Source: Pseudomonas helleri
GTDB taxonomy: Bacteria; Pseudomonadota; Gammaproteobacteria; Pseudomonadales; Pseudomonadaceae
Reading direction: 5' to 3'
Assembly (NCBI RefSeq): GCF_001043025.1
Contig: NZ_JYLD01000013.1
Coordinates: 92,643-156,642, forward strand
DNA: 64,000 nt
The position numbers and the translations under genes were made by a program. Of this stretch, positions 44,616 through 53,041 are shown piece by piece; the stretch's first letter is position 1, and every line of letters begins with the position of its first letter. The notes beneath the pieces were generated by a model, which saw only the letters and a program-made list of their open reading frames with translations, was not told the origin of the DNA and searched no databases.

Positions 44616-45296
44616 ATGAGTGCACAGACTCCAAACACGCTCTTGCGCCCGCTCAAGTGGGGCGCCGGCCTGCTGCTGGGCGGCGTTGCTGCCTGGTTTA
44701 TCTGGCAGTGGGCCAATGACATGAGTGGCGTACGCCGGGAGGCGCCGAAGGTGCCAACGATTATCCCGTTGCCGCCGCCACCGCCGCCGCCGCCGGAAAA
44801 ACCCAAGGAGCCTGAACCGCAGGTGGAAGAAAAGGTGGTTGAGCCCGAGCCGTCACCGGAGCCCGAAGACGTCAAGCCCGAGGAAGAAGCGCCGCCGTCA
44901 CCGGCAGATGACCTGGCCAACCCGATGCAGATCGATGGCGACGCCCAGGCCGGTAACGACGGGTTCAACGTCGGCGCGGGCAAGGGCAGCGGCATGGCCG
45001 GTTCTGGCGGTGGAGGCCTGGGTACCGGGACGTACAAGCAATACCTGGCGGGGATCTTTCAGCGCCTGCTGCGCGAAGACCCGGAGCTGCGCAAGAAGGC
45101 TTACCAGGTGCAGGCCGACCTGTGGCTGAGCGCGGATGGCCAGGTCACCCGTGTAGTGCTGGTGCAGTCCAGCGGTGACGCCCAAACCGATGCTCAGGTG
45201 CTGGCTGCCTTGCGTGCGCCGCATGCCACGCAGCGCACACCGGCTTCGCTGACCTTGCCGGTACGACTGTCCCTGAAGGGCCGTCGTCCGGAGTGA
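44616..45296 (+). CDS. tonB: TonB-like energy transducer
   Basis: A 226-residue TonB-like protein: membrane anchor (about 15-33), a Pro/Glu/Lys-rich rod (about 45-95), a glycine-rich linker (about 108-140) and a short C-terminal domain (about 145-226). The C-terminal domain is like the one in VreA upstream. It starts six bases after exbD2. Its partner receptor is unknown; VreA or the outer-membrane proteins here are candidates. Corresponds in position to PA0695 of P. aeruginosa. Confidence 0.85.
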   Translation: MSAQTPNTLLRPLKWGAGLLLGGVAAWFIWQWANDMSGVRREAPKVPTIIPLPPPPPPPPEKPKEPEPQVEEKVVEPEPSPEPEDVKPEEEAPPSPADDLANPMQIDGDAQAGNDGFNVGAGKGSGMAGSGGGGLGTGTYKQYLAGIFQRLLREDPELRKKAYQVQADLWLSADGQVTRVVLVQSSGDAQTDAQVLAALRAPHATQRTPASLTLPVRLSLKGRRPE

Positions 45297-45335
45297 TTGA
45301 ACTTTTTTGCAGTTTTTTACAGGAGTTGTGAGCAC

Positions 45336-47036
45336 ATGATTTCCCCCGTGAATCGACTGACCCTGGCGGTCGGCATGGTCATCGCGACCCTGGTTGGCCC
45401 CGCATCGGCAGCGACTGCCGCGCCCTCGGAAAACGCCACGATCAACCTGATCCGCCTGCTGGTCGAGCAAGGCGTGCTCAAGCAAGCGGCCGCTGACGGG
45501 CTGATTGCCCAGGCCGAACGTGAAGCTCAACAAGCCCGTCAGGCCAGCGTAGCCCCGGTGGTTGCCGCTGGCCCTGTGGCAGCGCCTGGCGATGTACGGG
45601 TGCAATACGTGCCGACCGCCGTGCGTGACCAGATCCGTGATCAGGTCAAGGCTGAAGTGATGGCCACCGCCAAGCAGGAAAACTGGGCTCAGCCCAACAC
45701 CTTCCCGGAGTGGGCGTCACGCATCAGTTTTGACGGCGACATCCGCCTGCGCGACGAATCCCGTTACTTCTCGGGCCACAACAGCAATGAAATCGTCGAC
45801 TATGCCAAGTTGAACGAAAACGGCCCTTACGACGTTAACAAAGACAGCAACACCAAGATGCCGCCGTTGCTCAACACCCGCGAAGACCGCGAAAACCTGC
45901 TGCGCCTGCGCGCCCGTCTGGGCATGAAAGCGATCATCTCGCCGGAATGGACGGCGGGTATCCGGGTCGGCACCGGCAATGACAACAGCCCGGTATCGGC
46001 CAACCAGACCCTGGGCGGCGGTTTTGGCAAGAAAGACCTGTGGCTTGACCAGGGTTACTTGAGCTGGAAAGCCATGCCGGGCCTGACCTTGACCGGCGGC
46101 CGCTTTGCCAACCCGTTCTACTCAACGGACATGATGTACTCCAAAGACCTGAACTTTGACGGGATCGCAGCCAACTTCAATCACACGCTCGACAAGGATT
46201 GGGGTGTGTTCGCTACGTTGGGCGCGTTCCCGGTTGAGTACAGCTCGGACACCGCGAGCAGCAACGGGCTGGACAAGGAAGACAGCAAAAACAAGTGGAT
46301 GTTTGGCGGCCAGATCGGCGCTGACTGGAAGCTCAACAGCGACAACAGCCTCAAGGGCGCGCTGGCTTACTATCGCTTTGAAGACCTTGAAGGCAAACGT
46401 TCTGCCCCGTGCAAGCCGTGGCAAGGCCAGCCGGGTTGCGACACCGACGGTTCCCGCCTGACCTTTATGCAAAAGGGCAACACGGTGTTCCTGCTGCGCG
46501 ACATCGTGCCGAACCCGGATACCCCGGGGCTTACGCCACAGCCTCAGTTTGTGGGCCTGGCGTCCAAGTTCGATGTGCTTGACCTGAACCTGGCGTGGGA
46601 CGCCCAGTTGCCGGAAAACCTGATGCTGCGCACCCAGGGCAACTACATCCGCAACCTGTCATACAACAAAGGCAAGATGCTCAAGCGCTCGGAAGGCGAG
46701 ATCGTCAACAACCTCAACAGCAGCGGCGAGTTTGAGAGTGGCGGCAACGCAATGATGCTGCAATTCACCCTCGGTAACGCGCTGGAAATGCGCAAGCGTG
46801 GCGACTGGAACGTGCTCGCGGGCTACAAGTACATTCAGCCTGACGCCTTGCCGGACGGCTTCAACGACTCGTCCTTTCATCTGGGCGGCACCAATGCCAA
46901 GGGCTATTTCGTCGGCGGCAGCTACGGCATCGACAAAAACATCTACGCCAGTGCTCGTTGGTTGAGCGCCTCCGAAGTGTATGGCGCGCCGTTTGAGGTC
47001 GACGTCATGCAACTGGAACTCAACACGCGCTTTTGA
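45336..47036 (+). CDS. Putative outer-membrane porin
   Basis: A 566-residue beta-barrel protein of the putative-porin type: signal peptide (about 1-27), a short helical periplasmic part (about 30-100, rich in Ala, Gln and Glu), then alternating beta strands with a C-terminal Phe (LNTRF). AGGAG lies ten bases before the ATG at 45336. Matches PA0696 in position. Cargo unknown. Confidence 0.85.
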   Translation: MISPVNRLTLAVGMVIATLVGPASAATAAPSENATINLIRLLVEQGVLKQAAADGLIAQAEREAQQARQASVAPVVAAGPVAAPGDVRVQYVPTAVRDQIRDQVKAEVMATAKQENWAQPNTFPEWASRISFDGDIRLRDESRYFSGHNSNEIVDYAKLNENGPYDVNKDSNTKMPPLLNTREDRENLLRLRARLGMKAIISPEWTAGIRVGTGNDNSPVSANQTLGGGFGKKDLWLDQGYLSWKAMPGLTLTGGRFANPFYSTDMMYSKDLNFDGIAANFNHTLDKDWGVFATLGAFPVEYSSDTASSNGLDKEDSKNKWMFGGQIGADWKLNSDNSLKGALAYYRFEDLEGKRSAPCKPWQGQPGCDTDGSRLTFMQKGNTVFLLRDIVPNPDTPGLTPQPQFVGLASKFDVLDLNLAWDAQLPENLMLRTQGNYIRNLSYNKGKMLKRSEGEIVNNLNSSGEFESGGNAMMLQFTLGNALEMRKRGDWNVLAGYKYIQPDALPDGFNDSSFHLGGTNAKGYFVGGSYGIDKNIYASARWLSASEVYGAPFEVDVMQLELNTRF

Positions 47037-47054
47037 TGCGCCGGGAGAAACCAC

Positions 47055-47690
47055 ATGAACACCCGAATTTGCGGCCTGGTACTGGCCTTGGGCAGCCTGG
47101 CCGCGACCGGTGCATCAGCCGAAGGCATGGAGGAGCGCCTGCGCACGCAATTGCGCAGCACCACTGCGCAATTACAGACGCTGCAAAGCGAGCAGGCCCA
47201 GGCCAGCGCCGCGCGCATCGCTGCCGAAAACCAGGCCAAACAGGCGCAGGCACAGATCAAGCAATTGACCGCCGAGCTTGAGAAAACCCGAGGCGTGGCC
47301 GAGCAGTTGGTGGGTCAGCAACAGAACCTGCACAACCAGGCGCAAGCCCAGGTAGCGGCGAGCAACGAACAGACCGGCAAGTTTAAAAAGGCCTATGAAG
47401 ACCTTTTGCAACTGGCGCGGGGCAAAGAAGCCGAACGTGCACGCTTGCAGACGCAATTGACCGAACGTGACACACACCTGCAGCAATGTGCTGCCAAGAA
47501 TCAACAGATGTACGGCGTGGCCCAGCAACTGCTCGCGGCTTACGAAAAAATCGATGTGGCTGAGGTGATGAGTATTCGCCAGCCATTCGCCAGCGGCGCA
47601 CGAGTCAAGTTCGAAGAACTGGCCCAGGGCTTTGGCGACGATTTGTACAAGACCCGGTTTGATGCCCCCCAAGCAGCCCTCAATCATTGA
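47055..47690 (+). CDS. Periplasmic coiled-coil protein
   Basis: A 211-residue protein. A signal peptide (about 1-22, cut near ASA-EG) is followed by about 130 residues of Gln/Ala/Glu-rich heptads, a coiled coil, and a short C-terminal domain (about 150-211). No enzyme motif. Corresponds to PA0697 in order. It could be a spacer or scaffold for the Exb/Ton complex. Confidence 0.75.
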   Translation: MNTRICGLVLALGSLAATGASAEGMEERLRTQLRSTTAQLQTLQSEQAQASAARIAAENQAKQAQAQIKQLTAELEKTRGVAEQLVGQQQNLHNQAQAQVAASNEQTGKFKKAYEDLLQLARGKEAERARLQTQLTERDTHLQQCAAKNQQMYGVAQQLLAAYEKIDVAEVMSIRQPFASGARVKFEELAQGFGDDLYKTRFDAPQAALNH

Positions 47691-47708
47691 TAGACAAGGA
47701 AGCACACC

Positions 47709-48200
47709 ATGAGCGATTTGATCACCAGCGTTACCGTCCAGACCCTGACTGAGCTGCTGCAAGCGGCAGGCTACCGCGTCAATGAAACCGAGCAGAACGG
47801 CATTGTGCAACTGCTCAGCGCCAGCCAGGGCATCGGTTTTGCCGTGCGTTTCGGTAACCCGGCAGTGGAGCAGGGCAGCTACGTTGACTTCACCTACAGC
47901 TGTGCATTGCGCGTTCAAGGCCAACTGCCACAAGGCCTGACCGAAGTGTGGAACGCTTCGCGGCGCTTTGCTCGCCTGTCGCTGCAGGGCGAGTTCTTGC
48001 TGATGGAAATGGACGTGGTCGTGGCCGGTGTCGGTGAAGTCCACCTGCGCAGCCAGCTGGAGCTGTGGGACCGCTTGCTGCAAGAGTTCATCGTGTACCT
48101 GCGTGAATACAGCCAGCAAGCGGCGCAGTTGGCAGCCCAGGCCGAGAAACAAGAACAGACCGAGTCTGTCGACAACCGCGAAGAGGCGACTGCCCTGTGA
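47709..48200 (+). CDS. YbjN-domain protein
   Basis: A 163-residue soluble protein without signal peptide. The length and pattern (TVQTLTELLQAAGYRV opening, then alternating beta strands) agree with the YbjN fold, which resembles type III secretion chaperones. In this setting it could chaperone a neighbour product; there is no direct evidence. It overlaps the PPIase gene by four bases. Confidence 0.75.
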   Translation: MSDLITSVTVQTLTELLQAAGYRVNETEQNGIVQLLSASQGIGFAVRFGNPAVEQGSYVDFTYSCALRVQGQLPQGLTEVWNASRRFARLSLQGEFLLMEMDVVVAGVGEVHLRSQLELWDRLLQEFIVYLREYSQQAAQLAAQAEKQEQTESVDNREEATAL

Positions 48201-49138
48201 AGAAACCAACCCTGGTGGTCGGCGCGGGCGCGTTGACCTTGCTGGTGGTGGCGGTGGTTTTGAGCCTGCGTCCGGGTAGCGACCCGGTTGCCGCTCAGCA
48301 ACCGGCGCCGGTCCTTGATCTGCAGCAAAGCGGCCCTGCGGTCGCCCGCCTGGGCAGTCAGCAAATAGATGTCCAGGAACTCAAGTCGGTGATGGCGACT
48401 TTACCGCCAGAGGCTCGCGAGCAACTGCGCAGCAACCGCAGCGCCCTGGAGACTTGGCTGCGTTCCCGATTGGCACAAAAGGCCGTGCTGGAACAAGCCG
48501 ATGCCCAGGGCTGGCGTCAGCGCCCCGAGGTTGAGCAACAGACCCGCGCTGCCGCTGAGCAGATCGTATTCCGCGATTACATGTTGTCGGTCAGCGAAGT
48601 GCCGGCCAACTACCCGAGCGCCGCCGAACTGCAAGCGGCCTATGACAGCGGCAAGGCTCAATGGGTGACGCCGGCACAGTATCAAGTCAGCCAGATCTTC
48701 CTCGCAGTGGGCCCGGGGCAACGCGCAGAAGGGGTGCGCCGCCAGGCGCTGGAGTTGAGCCGCAAGGCTCAAGAGGCGCCGGGTGAGTTTGCAGAACTGG
48801 CGACCCAGTACTCGCAAGAACCCAACAGCGCCCGGCATGGCGGGGATATCGGGATGCAGCCGCTGGAACAGCTGCTGCCAGAGGTACGTGGCGTGGTCTC
48901 GCGGCTCAAGGTCGGGTCAGTGTCGGATGTGGTGCAAAGCTCGGCGGGTTTTCATGTGCTCAAGCTCACGGCCCAGCAGCCTGCACGTACCGCCACCCTC
49001 GACGACATGCGCGAACGCCTGACCCAGGCCTTGCGCGCCCAGCGCCAGGAGCAAATCGCCAAGTCGTATCTGGAAGGCATGCTCAACACGGCAACCCTGA
49101 GCATCGATGGTGCGCAGTTAAACAAAGTACTTGAGTAA
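48197..49138 (+). CDS. Parvulin-type peptidyl-prolyl isomerase, membrane-anchored
   Basis: A 313-residue protein: membrane anchor (about 5-25), a SurA/PpiD-like N-terminal part, and a parvulin domain (about 150-265) with the family stretches FAELATQYSQEPNSARHGGD and SSAGFHVLKL. The GTG start overlaps the upstream stop. It probably helps fold the secreted or outer-membrane products of this locus (PdtA, PdtB, porin). Last gene of the run. Confidence 0.88.
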   Translation: MKKPTLVVGAGALTLLVVAVVLSLRPGSDPVAAQQPAPVLDLQQSGPAVARLGSQQIDVQELKSVMATLPPEAREQLRSNRSALETWLRSRLAQKAVLEQADAQGWRQRPEVEQQTRAAAEQIVFRDYMLSVSEVPANYPSAAELQAAYDSGKAQWVTPAQYQVSQIFLAVGPGQRAEGVRRQALELSRKAQEAPGEFAELATQYSQEPNSARHGGDIGMQPLEQLLPEVRGVVSRLKVGSVSDVVQSSAGFHVLKLTAQQPARTATLDDMRERLTQALRAQRQEQIAKSYLEGMLNTATLSIDGAQLNKVLE

Positions 49139-49240
49139 ACCCCGCGCAAGGACGCGACACTGCAACAAGCTGCGATTGCCAACAAAATCAACAGATCGCA
49201 GCTTGCCCCGCGCCGGCACCACGACAGGGAGTCACCCTAC

Positions 49241-50227
49241 ATGGCATTTCAAGAATCGGCTGCACCCCAAAGCAACACCGGCTACCGCAAATCCTGTGAA
49301 TTGTCAGAACCAAGGATGCTTCTGGCGAACACCCTGAGTAGCGATGTGGCGCGATTTTTTCTGGTGAGCGCCCGCTGTGGCTGCTTCACTCAGGCAGCAC
49401 GCAGCCTGAACATCAAGGCCACGCTGTTACGCAGGCAACTGACCCAACTGGAAGATCGCCTCAACTGTACGCTGTTCAACTATCAGGGGCGGTCGCTGGT
49501 ACTCAGCCCTGAAGGCCAACGATTGCAAGCCCAACTGATTGCCCTGGCGGAAGCAGAGCAATTATCGGTGGCCATGGGCGAGCAACCGCGCATTCGCCTG
49601 GCCGTCGCTGAAACAATCCTGCATGACATTTTGGGGCGTGACCTGATTGCCTTGTTACGCCGAAATGCCAGCATCCGCCTGGACATCATCTCGCTGAAAA
49701 ACCACCACGCCTTGCGAACGGTCGAAGCTGACGTGGTGCTGTGGCTCTCAGACATGGACCCAGCCCCGTCGGGCCCGAGCTTCGCCGTTGAGTCCGTCAG
49801 GCCGTTGGCGCGTTTGCACTACCTGCCGCACATCGCCAAACGTTACTCGCGGCTAATGACCCGCCCAGAAACCCTCGACGACCTGGCTGACTACATGCTG
49901 GTGCAGTGGCAACCAGACCAACAGGTACAGGTGCTGCAGCCGTGGAATACGCTGGTGGAACAGCGCCAGGCGGCCGTGGTGCACGTACACGATTACTCAT
50001 TGATGCTGGAAATGATCCGCTGCGGCGCCTGCATCGGTTTGCTACCGCGCTACATGAGCCACTTTGATCGCGGCCTCACCGCCATCCCCGGGCTGCTGCC
50101 CGCCAGCCTGGAGCGGCAGGCCTGGCTGGCCGTCAATGCCGCAGCAGCATTCCCGCAAGAGGCTCAGAGGCTGGTGGACCTGATCGTCAGCACCTTTGAA
50201 GGGCGTAAAGAGTGGTTTGATTTATGA
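49241..50227 (+). CDS. LysR-family transcriptional regulator
   Basis: A 328-residue LysR regulator. The helix-turn-helix is shifted to about residues 40-80 (FTQAARSLNIKATLLRRQL), since the N-terminal extension is unusually long. The ATG at 49241 has GGGAG in range; an internal ATG at residue 26 (MLLANTL) is an alternative. It follows the pdt run in the same direction, as in P. aeruginosa (PA0701 position). Confidence 0.85.
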   Translation: MAFQESAAPQSNTGYRKSCELSEPRMLLANTLSSDVARFFLVSARCGCFTQAARSLNIKATLLRRQLTQLEDRLNCTLFNYQGRSLVLSPEGQRLQAQLIALAEAEQLSVAMGEQPRIRLAVAETILHDILGRDLIALLRRNASIRLDIISLKNHHALRTVEADVVLWLSDMDPAPSGPSFAVESVRPLARLHYLPHIAKRYSRLMTRPETLDDLADYMLVQWQPDQQVQVLQPWNTLVEQRQAAVVHVHDYSLMLEMIRCGACIGLLPRYMSHFDRGLTAIPGLLPASLERQAWLAVNAAAAFPQEAQRLVDLIVSTFEGRKEWFDL

Positions 50228-50413
50228 ATCTGAGGGCTGCTTAAGGCTGAGATTTTTTGATCCTCGGCATGATACGAGAGAGCTTTGGCGCAATGTAAAG
50301 CTATGTTTTGGCTTGACCGCTCTCATTGTTGGGTTGCTTGATGGTGAGCGGCAGGAAGGGTGTGCAAGCATCATCCTCGTACCTTCCATTTACGTTGAAC
50401 AGTGGAGCAACGC

Positions 50414-50926
50414 TTGAAAAACATCACCATCCGCCAGGCTTTAGCGTCAGATGCCTCTTCACTGTATGAGGCCGAACGCGAAACTTCACGTACCCCCGGG
50501 CTGTTGGTTTCACGTCCCCACGAGTTCAACCGGGATGCCTTTGAACGGAAAATCAACGCACTAAAAGACCATGGTCTTTACTTGGTTGCGCAGTTCAACG
50601 GCCAGCCGGTCGGGCATGCGTATTTGGAGCCTTTGGGGCTTGAAGCCTTGGCACACGTGATGAGCCTGACCATCGTCGTGCACCCTGGATATGTGGAGCA
50701 AGGGATCGGCCACGCCTTAATGACCCACTTGCTGGAATGGGCGGGGAGTCAATCCACTTTGCTGAAGGTCGAACTGCGTGTACGTGAAGTGAATCACCGC
50801 GCCATTCGTCTGTATCAGAAGTTTGGCTTCGTCGAGGAAGGGCGTCTGCAAAATCGCATCCGCTTGCCTGACGGGGCGCTTATCGCTGATCTGACCATGG
50901 CCTGGTTTGCCCCGGATAAAGGCTGA
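50414..50926 (+). CDS. GNAT-family N-acetyltransferase
   Basis: A 170-residue GNAT acetyltransferase with the acetyl-CoA-binding region A (VHPGYVEQGIGHALM, about 96-110) and the C-terminal NHRAIRLYQKFGFVEEGR stretch typical of the RimI/PhnO group. I prefer the TTG at 50414 as start because TGGAG sits six bases before it; the GTG at 50402 lacks one. The 186 bp upstream hold no gene I can support. Confidence 0.85.
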   Translation: MKNITIRQALASDASSLYEAERETSRTPGLLVSRPHEFNRDAFERKINALKDHGLYLVAQFNGQPVGHAYLEPLGLEALAHVMSLTIVVHPGYVEQGIGHALMTHLLEWAGSQSTLLKVELRVREVNHRAIRLYQKFGFVEEGRLQNRIRLPDGALIADLTMAWFAPDKG

Positions 50927-50977
50927 AAGCTGACCCGCTCAGCGCAGCCGCACGATCAATCATGAGAAGGAGCAGTG

Positions 50978-51772
50978 ATGAACATCCAATTCAATGACAA
51001 ACGCGCACTGGTAACGGCTTCCACCGGGGGTATCGGCTTTGCCATCGCCCAGGGCCTGGCAGAGGCGGGCGCGCAGATCGTTCTCAATGGTCGCAGTACG
51101 GAGTCTGTGGCTGAAGCCGTCGCCAGGTTGACGAAAGCGGTGCCGGGCACGTCGGTGCAAGGTATTGCTGCTGACTTGAGCACCGCCGAGGGTGTTGCGG
51201 CGCTGGTTCGCGAGGCGGGTGAGATCGATATTCTGGTGAACAATGCCGGTATCTATGGGCCTCAGGACTTTTACGAAACCGATGACGAGGTTTGGGACAG
51301 CTATTGGCAAACCAATGTGATGTCCGGGGTTCGCTTGAGCCGGGCGTTGCTGCCGGCCATGGTCAATAAAGGTTGGGGGCGAGTGGTGTTTATGTCGTCG
51401 GAGTCGGCACGCAATATTCCGGCTGACATGATTCATTACGGCGTGTCCAAGACAGCACTATTGGCGTTGGCGCGAGGGTTGGCCAAGCGGGTTGCAGGTA
51501 GCGGGGTGACGGTTAACAGCGTACTGCCGGGACCGACCTTGTCCGAAGGGGTTGCAAACATGCTGAAAGACGAGGTTGAGCGTACGGGTAAAACCCTGGA
51601 GTCAGTGGCGACTGCATTTGTTTTACACAATCGGCCCAGCTCGATCATTCAGCGCGCAGCAACGGTTGAGGAAGTCGCCAACATGGTCGTCTACGTGTGT
51701 TCACCTCAAGCGTCGGCGACGACAGGGGCGGCACTGCGGGTAGACGGCGGTGTGGTAGATGACATCGTCTGA
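50978..51772 (+). CDS. SDR-family oxidoreductase
   Basis: A 264-residue classical SDR. The cofactor loop TASTGGIG is near residues 13-20, NNAG near 88-91, and the catalytic Tyr-x3-Lys (YGVSK) at about 151-155, with the catalytic Ser about 13 residues before. AAGGAG lies five bases before the ATG. NAD(P)H-dependent oxidation or reduction of an unidentified substrate. No operon partner. Confidence 0.9.
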   Translation: MNIQFNDKRALVTASTGGIGFAIAQGLAEAGAQIVLNGRSTESVAEAVARLTKAVPGTSVQGIAADLSTAEGVAALVREAGEIDILVNNAGIYGPQDFYETDDEVWDSYWQTNVMSGVRLSRALLPAMVNKGWGRVVFMSSESARNIPADMIHYGVSKTALLALARGLAKRVAGSGVTVNSVLPGPTLSEGVANMLKDEVERTGKTLESVATAFVLHNRPSSIIQRAATVEEVANMVVYVCSPQASATTGAALRVDGGVVDDIV

Positions 51773-51858
51773 CCTAACGCTCTCCATGCGGTCGTTGTCC
51801 AACCACAGGTCTATCAAGGTGGTGAGATAACGGCCGTGTTATCCAACCGGGGGGTGAA

Positions 51859-52728
51859 TCACTCTTTTACGTCCATGAACTCTTTGGCCCAGGCCACGTA
51901 GTCTTCCGGCTGGGTGTAGGTATGGGTCAGTTCGGTCGCGCTGAGGTTATTGGTGCTGTTTGTCAGGTGACGCTGGGCACGCAGGCTGTCGTAGGTGGCC
52001 TTGATCGACGCAAAGTAGGCGGCGTGACCGGCGACGACAATGCGGACACCCAAGCTGGCCAGACGCTGGCTGTCATTGAGTTTCGGGTTGCCATAAGTCA
52101 CCAGCATCAACGGCACTGTGAGCTTCTCGCTGATTTGCTCAAGCTGTGCAAAGTCGTCGATCCCCACGATGCAAATACCGTCTGCACCGGCCTTTTCGTA
52201 AGCCTGGGTGCGTTTGATCACGTCTTCGGTAGACAGCACGCCTGCGTTGGTCCGCGCGATGATCGAGAGTGCCGGGTCTACACGGGCTTCCAGGGCGGCC
52301 TTGATTTTGCCGATGCCTTCATCGATAGAAATCAGGTCGGTGGATTTGCGGCCAAATTGTGCGGGCAGCAAAGTGTCTTCAATGGTCAGTGCGGCAACAC
52401 CGGCACGCTCGAGTTCTTCGACGGTGCGCATCACGTTGAGGGCATTGCCATAGCCGTGGTCAGCATCGGCAATGAAAGGCAACTGAGCGACGCGGCCGAT
52501 ACGGGTGGCCTGCTCGACGAATTCACTCAAGGTGATCAGGGCAAAATCAGGGGCTGCCAGAACTTGCAGCGACGCCACCGAGCCACCGAGGATACCGACC
52601 TCAAAACCCAGGTCAGCGGCGATACGTGCGGACATCGGGTCAAAAACCGAAGCCGTTTCGAAACACGCAGGGGTGGCAAGCAATTGGCGGAAGTTATTGC
52701 GCAGGGCGGTGTGGGACTTTTTGGGCAT
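51859..52728 (-). CDS. Oxaloacetate decarboxylase, PEP mutase/isocitrate lyase superfamily
   Basis: A 289-residue TIM-barrel enzyme of the isocitrate lyase/PEP mutase group. The Mg-binding aspartates are in IADADHG (residues 87-92). Like P. aeruginosa PA4872, it has His235 (in VAGHAAYF) at the position used to tell the oxaloacetate decarboxylases from the lyases. It lacks the catalytic KKCGH of isocitrate lyase. It converts oxaloacetate to pyruvate and CO2. Confidence 0.88.
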   Translation of the reverse strand: MPKKSHTALRNNFRQLLATPACFETASVFDPMSARIAADLGFEVGILGGSVASLQVLAAPDFALITLSEFVEQATRIGRVAQLPFIADADHGYGNALNVMRTVEELERAGVAALTIEDTLLPAQFGRKSTDLISIDEGIGKIKAALEARVDPALSIIARTNAGVLSTEDVIKRTQAYEKAGADGICIVGIDDFAQLEQISEKLTVPLMLVTYGNPKLNDSQRLASLGVRIVVAGHAAYFASIKATYDSLRAQRHLTNSTNNLSATELTHTYTQPEDYVAWAKEFMDVKE

Positions 52729-53011
52729 GATCTTTCCTGTTTCTGGCCATCATCGAATTACGATCTATGCCTGTTCATGGTTCAGCGAGACTACCACGCA
52801 GCAAAACACAGGTTTATGACGTTTCAGAATGGGCTATGCCGCAACTGCATACCTTAAGTGTGGCGAGATGCCTTTATGAAGAAAGTTTCATCAATCGGAG
52901 GCTCCATTGAGGCTGAAGCGTTTCTGCCCTTCGCGATTGCTGTGGGCACGGACGTCGCCTCGCAAAGCTCGACAACTGCTACGGGAATGGGGGGCGGGCA
53001 AATCAAAAGCG
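52729..53011. other. Intergenic DNA without recognisable gene
   Basis: The stretch between the oxaloacetate decarboxylase start and the terminator of the FecA-like gene holds only the decarboxylase promoter region; I see no ORF, RNA or repeat to support. Confidence 0.5.
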
Positions 53012-53031
53012 CCCTCTCCCGAAGGAGAGGG
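53012..53031 (-). terminator. Terminator of the FecA-like operon
   Basis: CCCTCTCC and GGAGAGGG form an 8-bp perfect stem with a CGAA/TTCG tetraloop. On the minus strand it is followed by a T-rich stretch (CGCTTTTGATTTG). It lies 10 bp past the receptor stop codon. Confidence 0.75.
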
Positions 53032-53041
53032 TAGCCGTTAA

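Noticed and set aside
44770..44800. CCG/CCGCCA short tandem repeat as a possible phase-variable tract
   Set aside because: It is in-frame proline coding in the TonB rod; no sign of frame variation.
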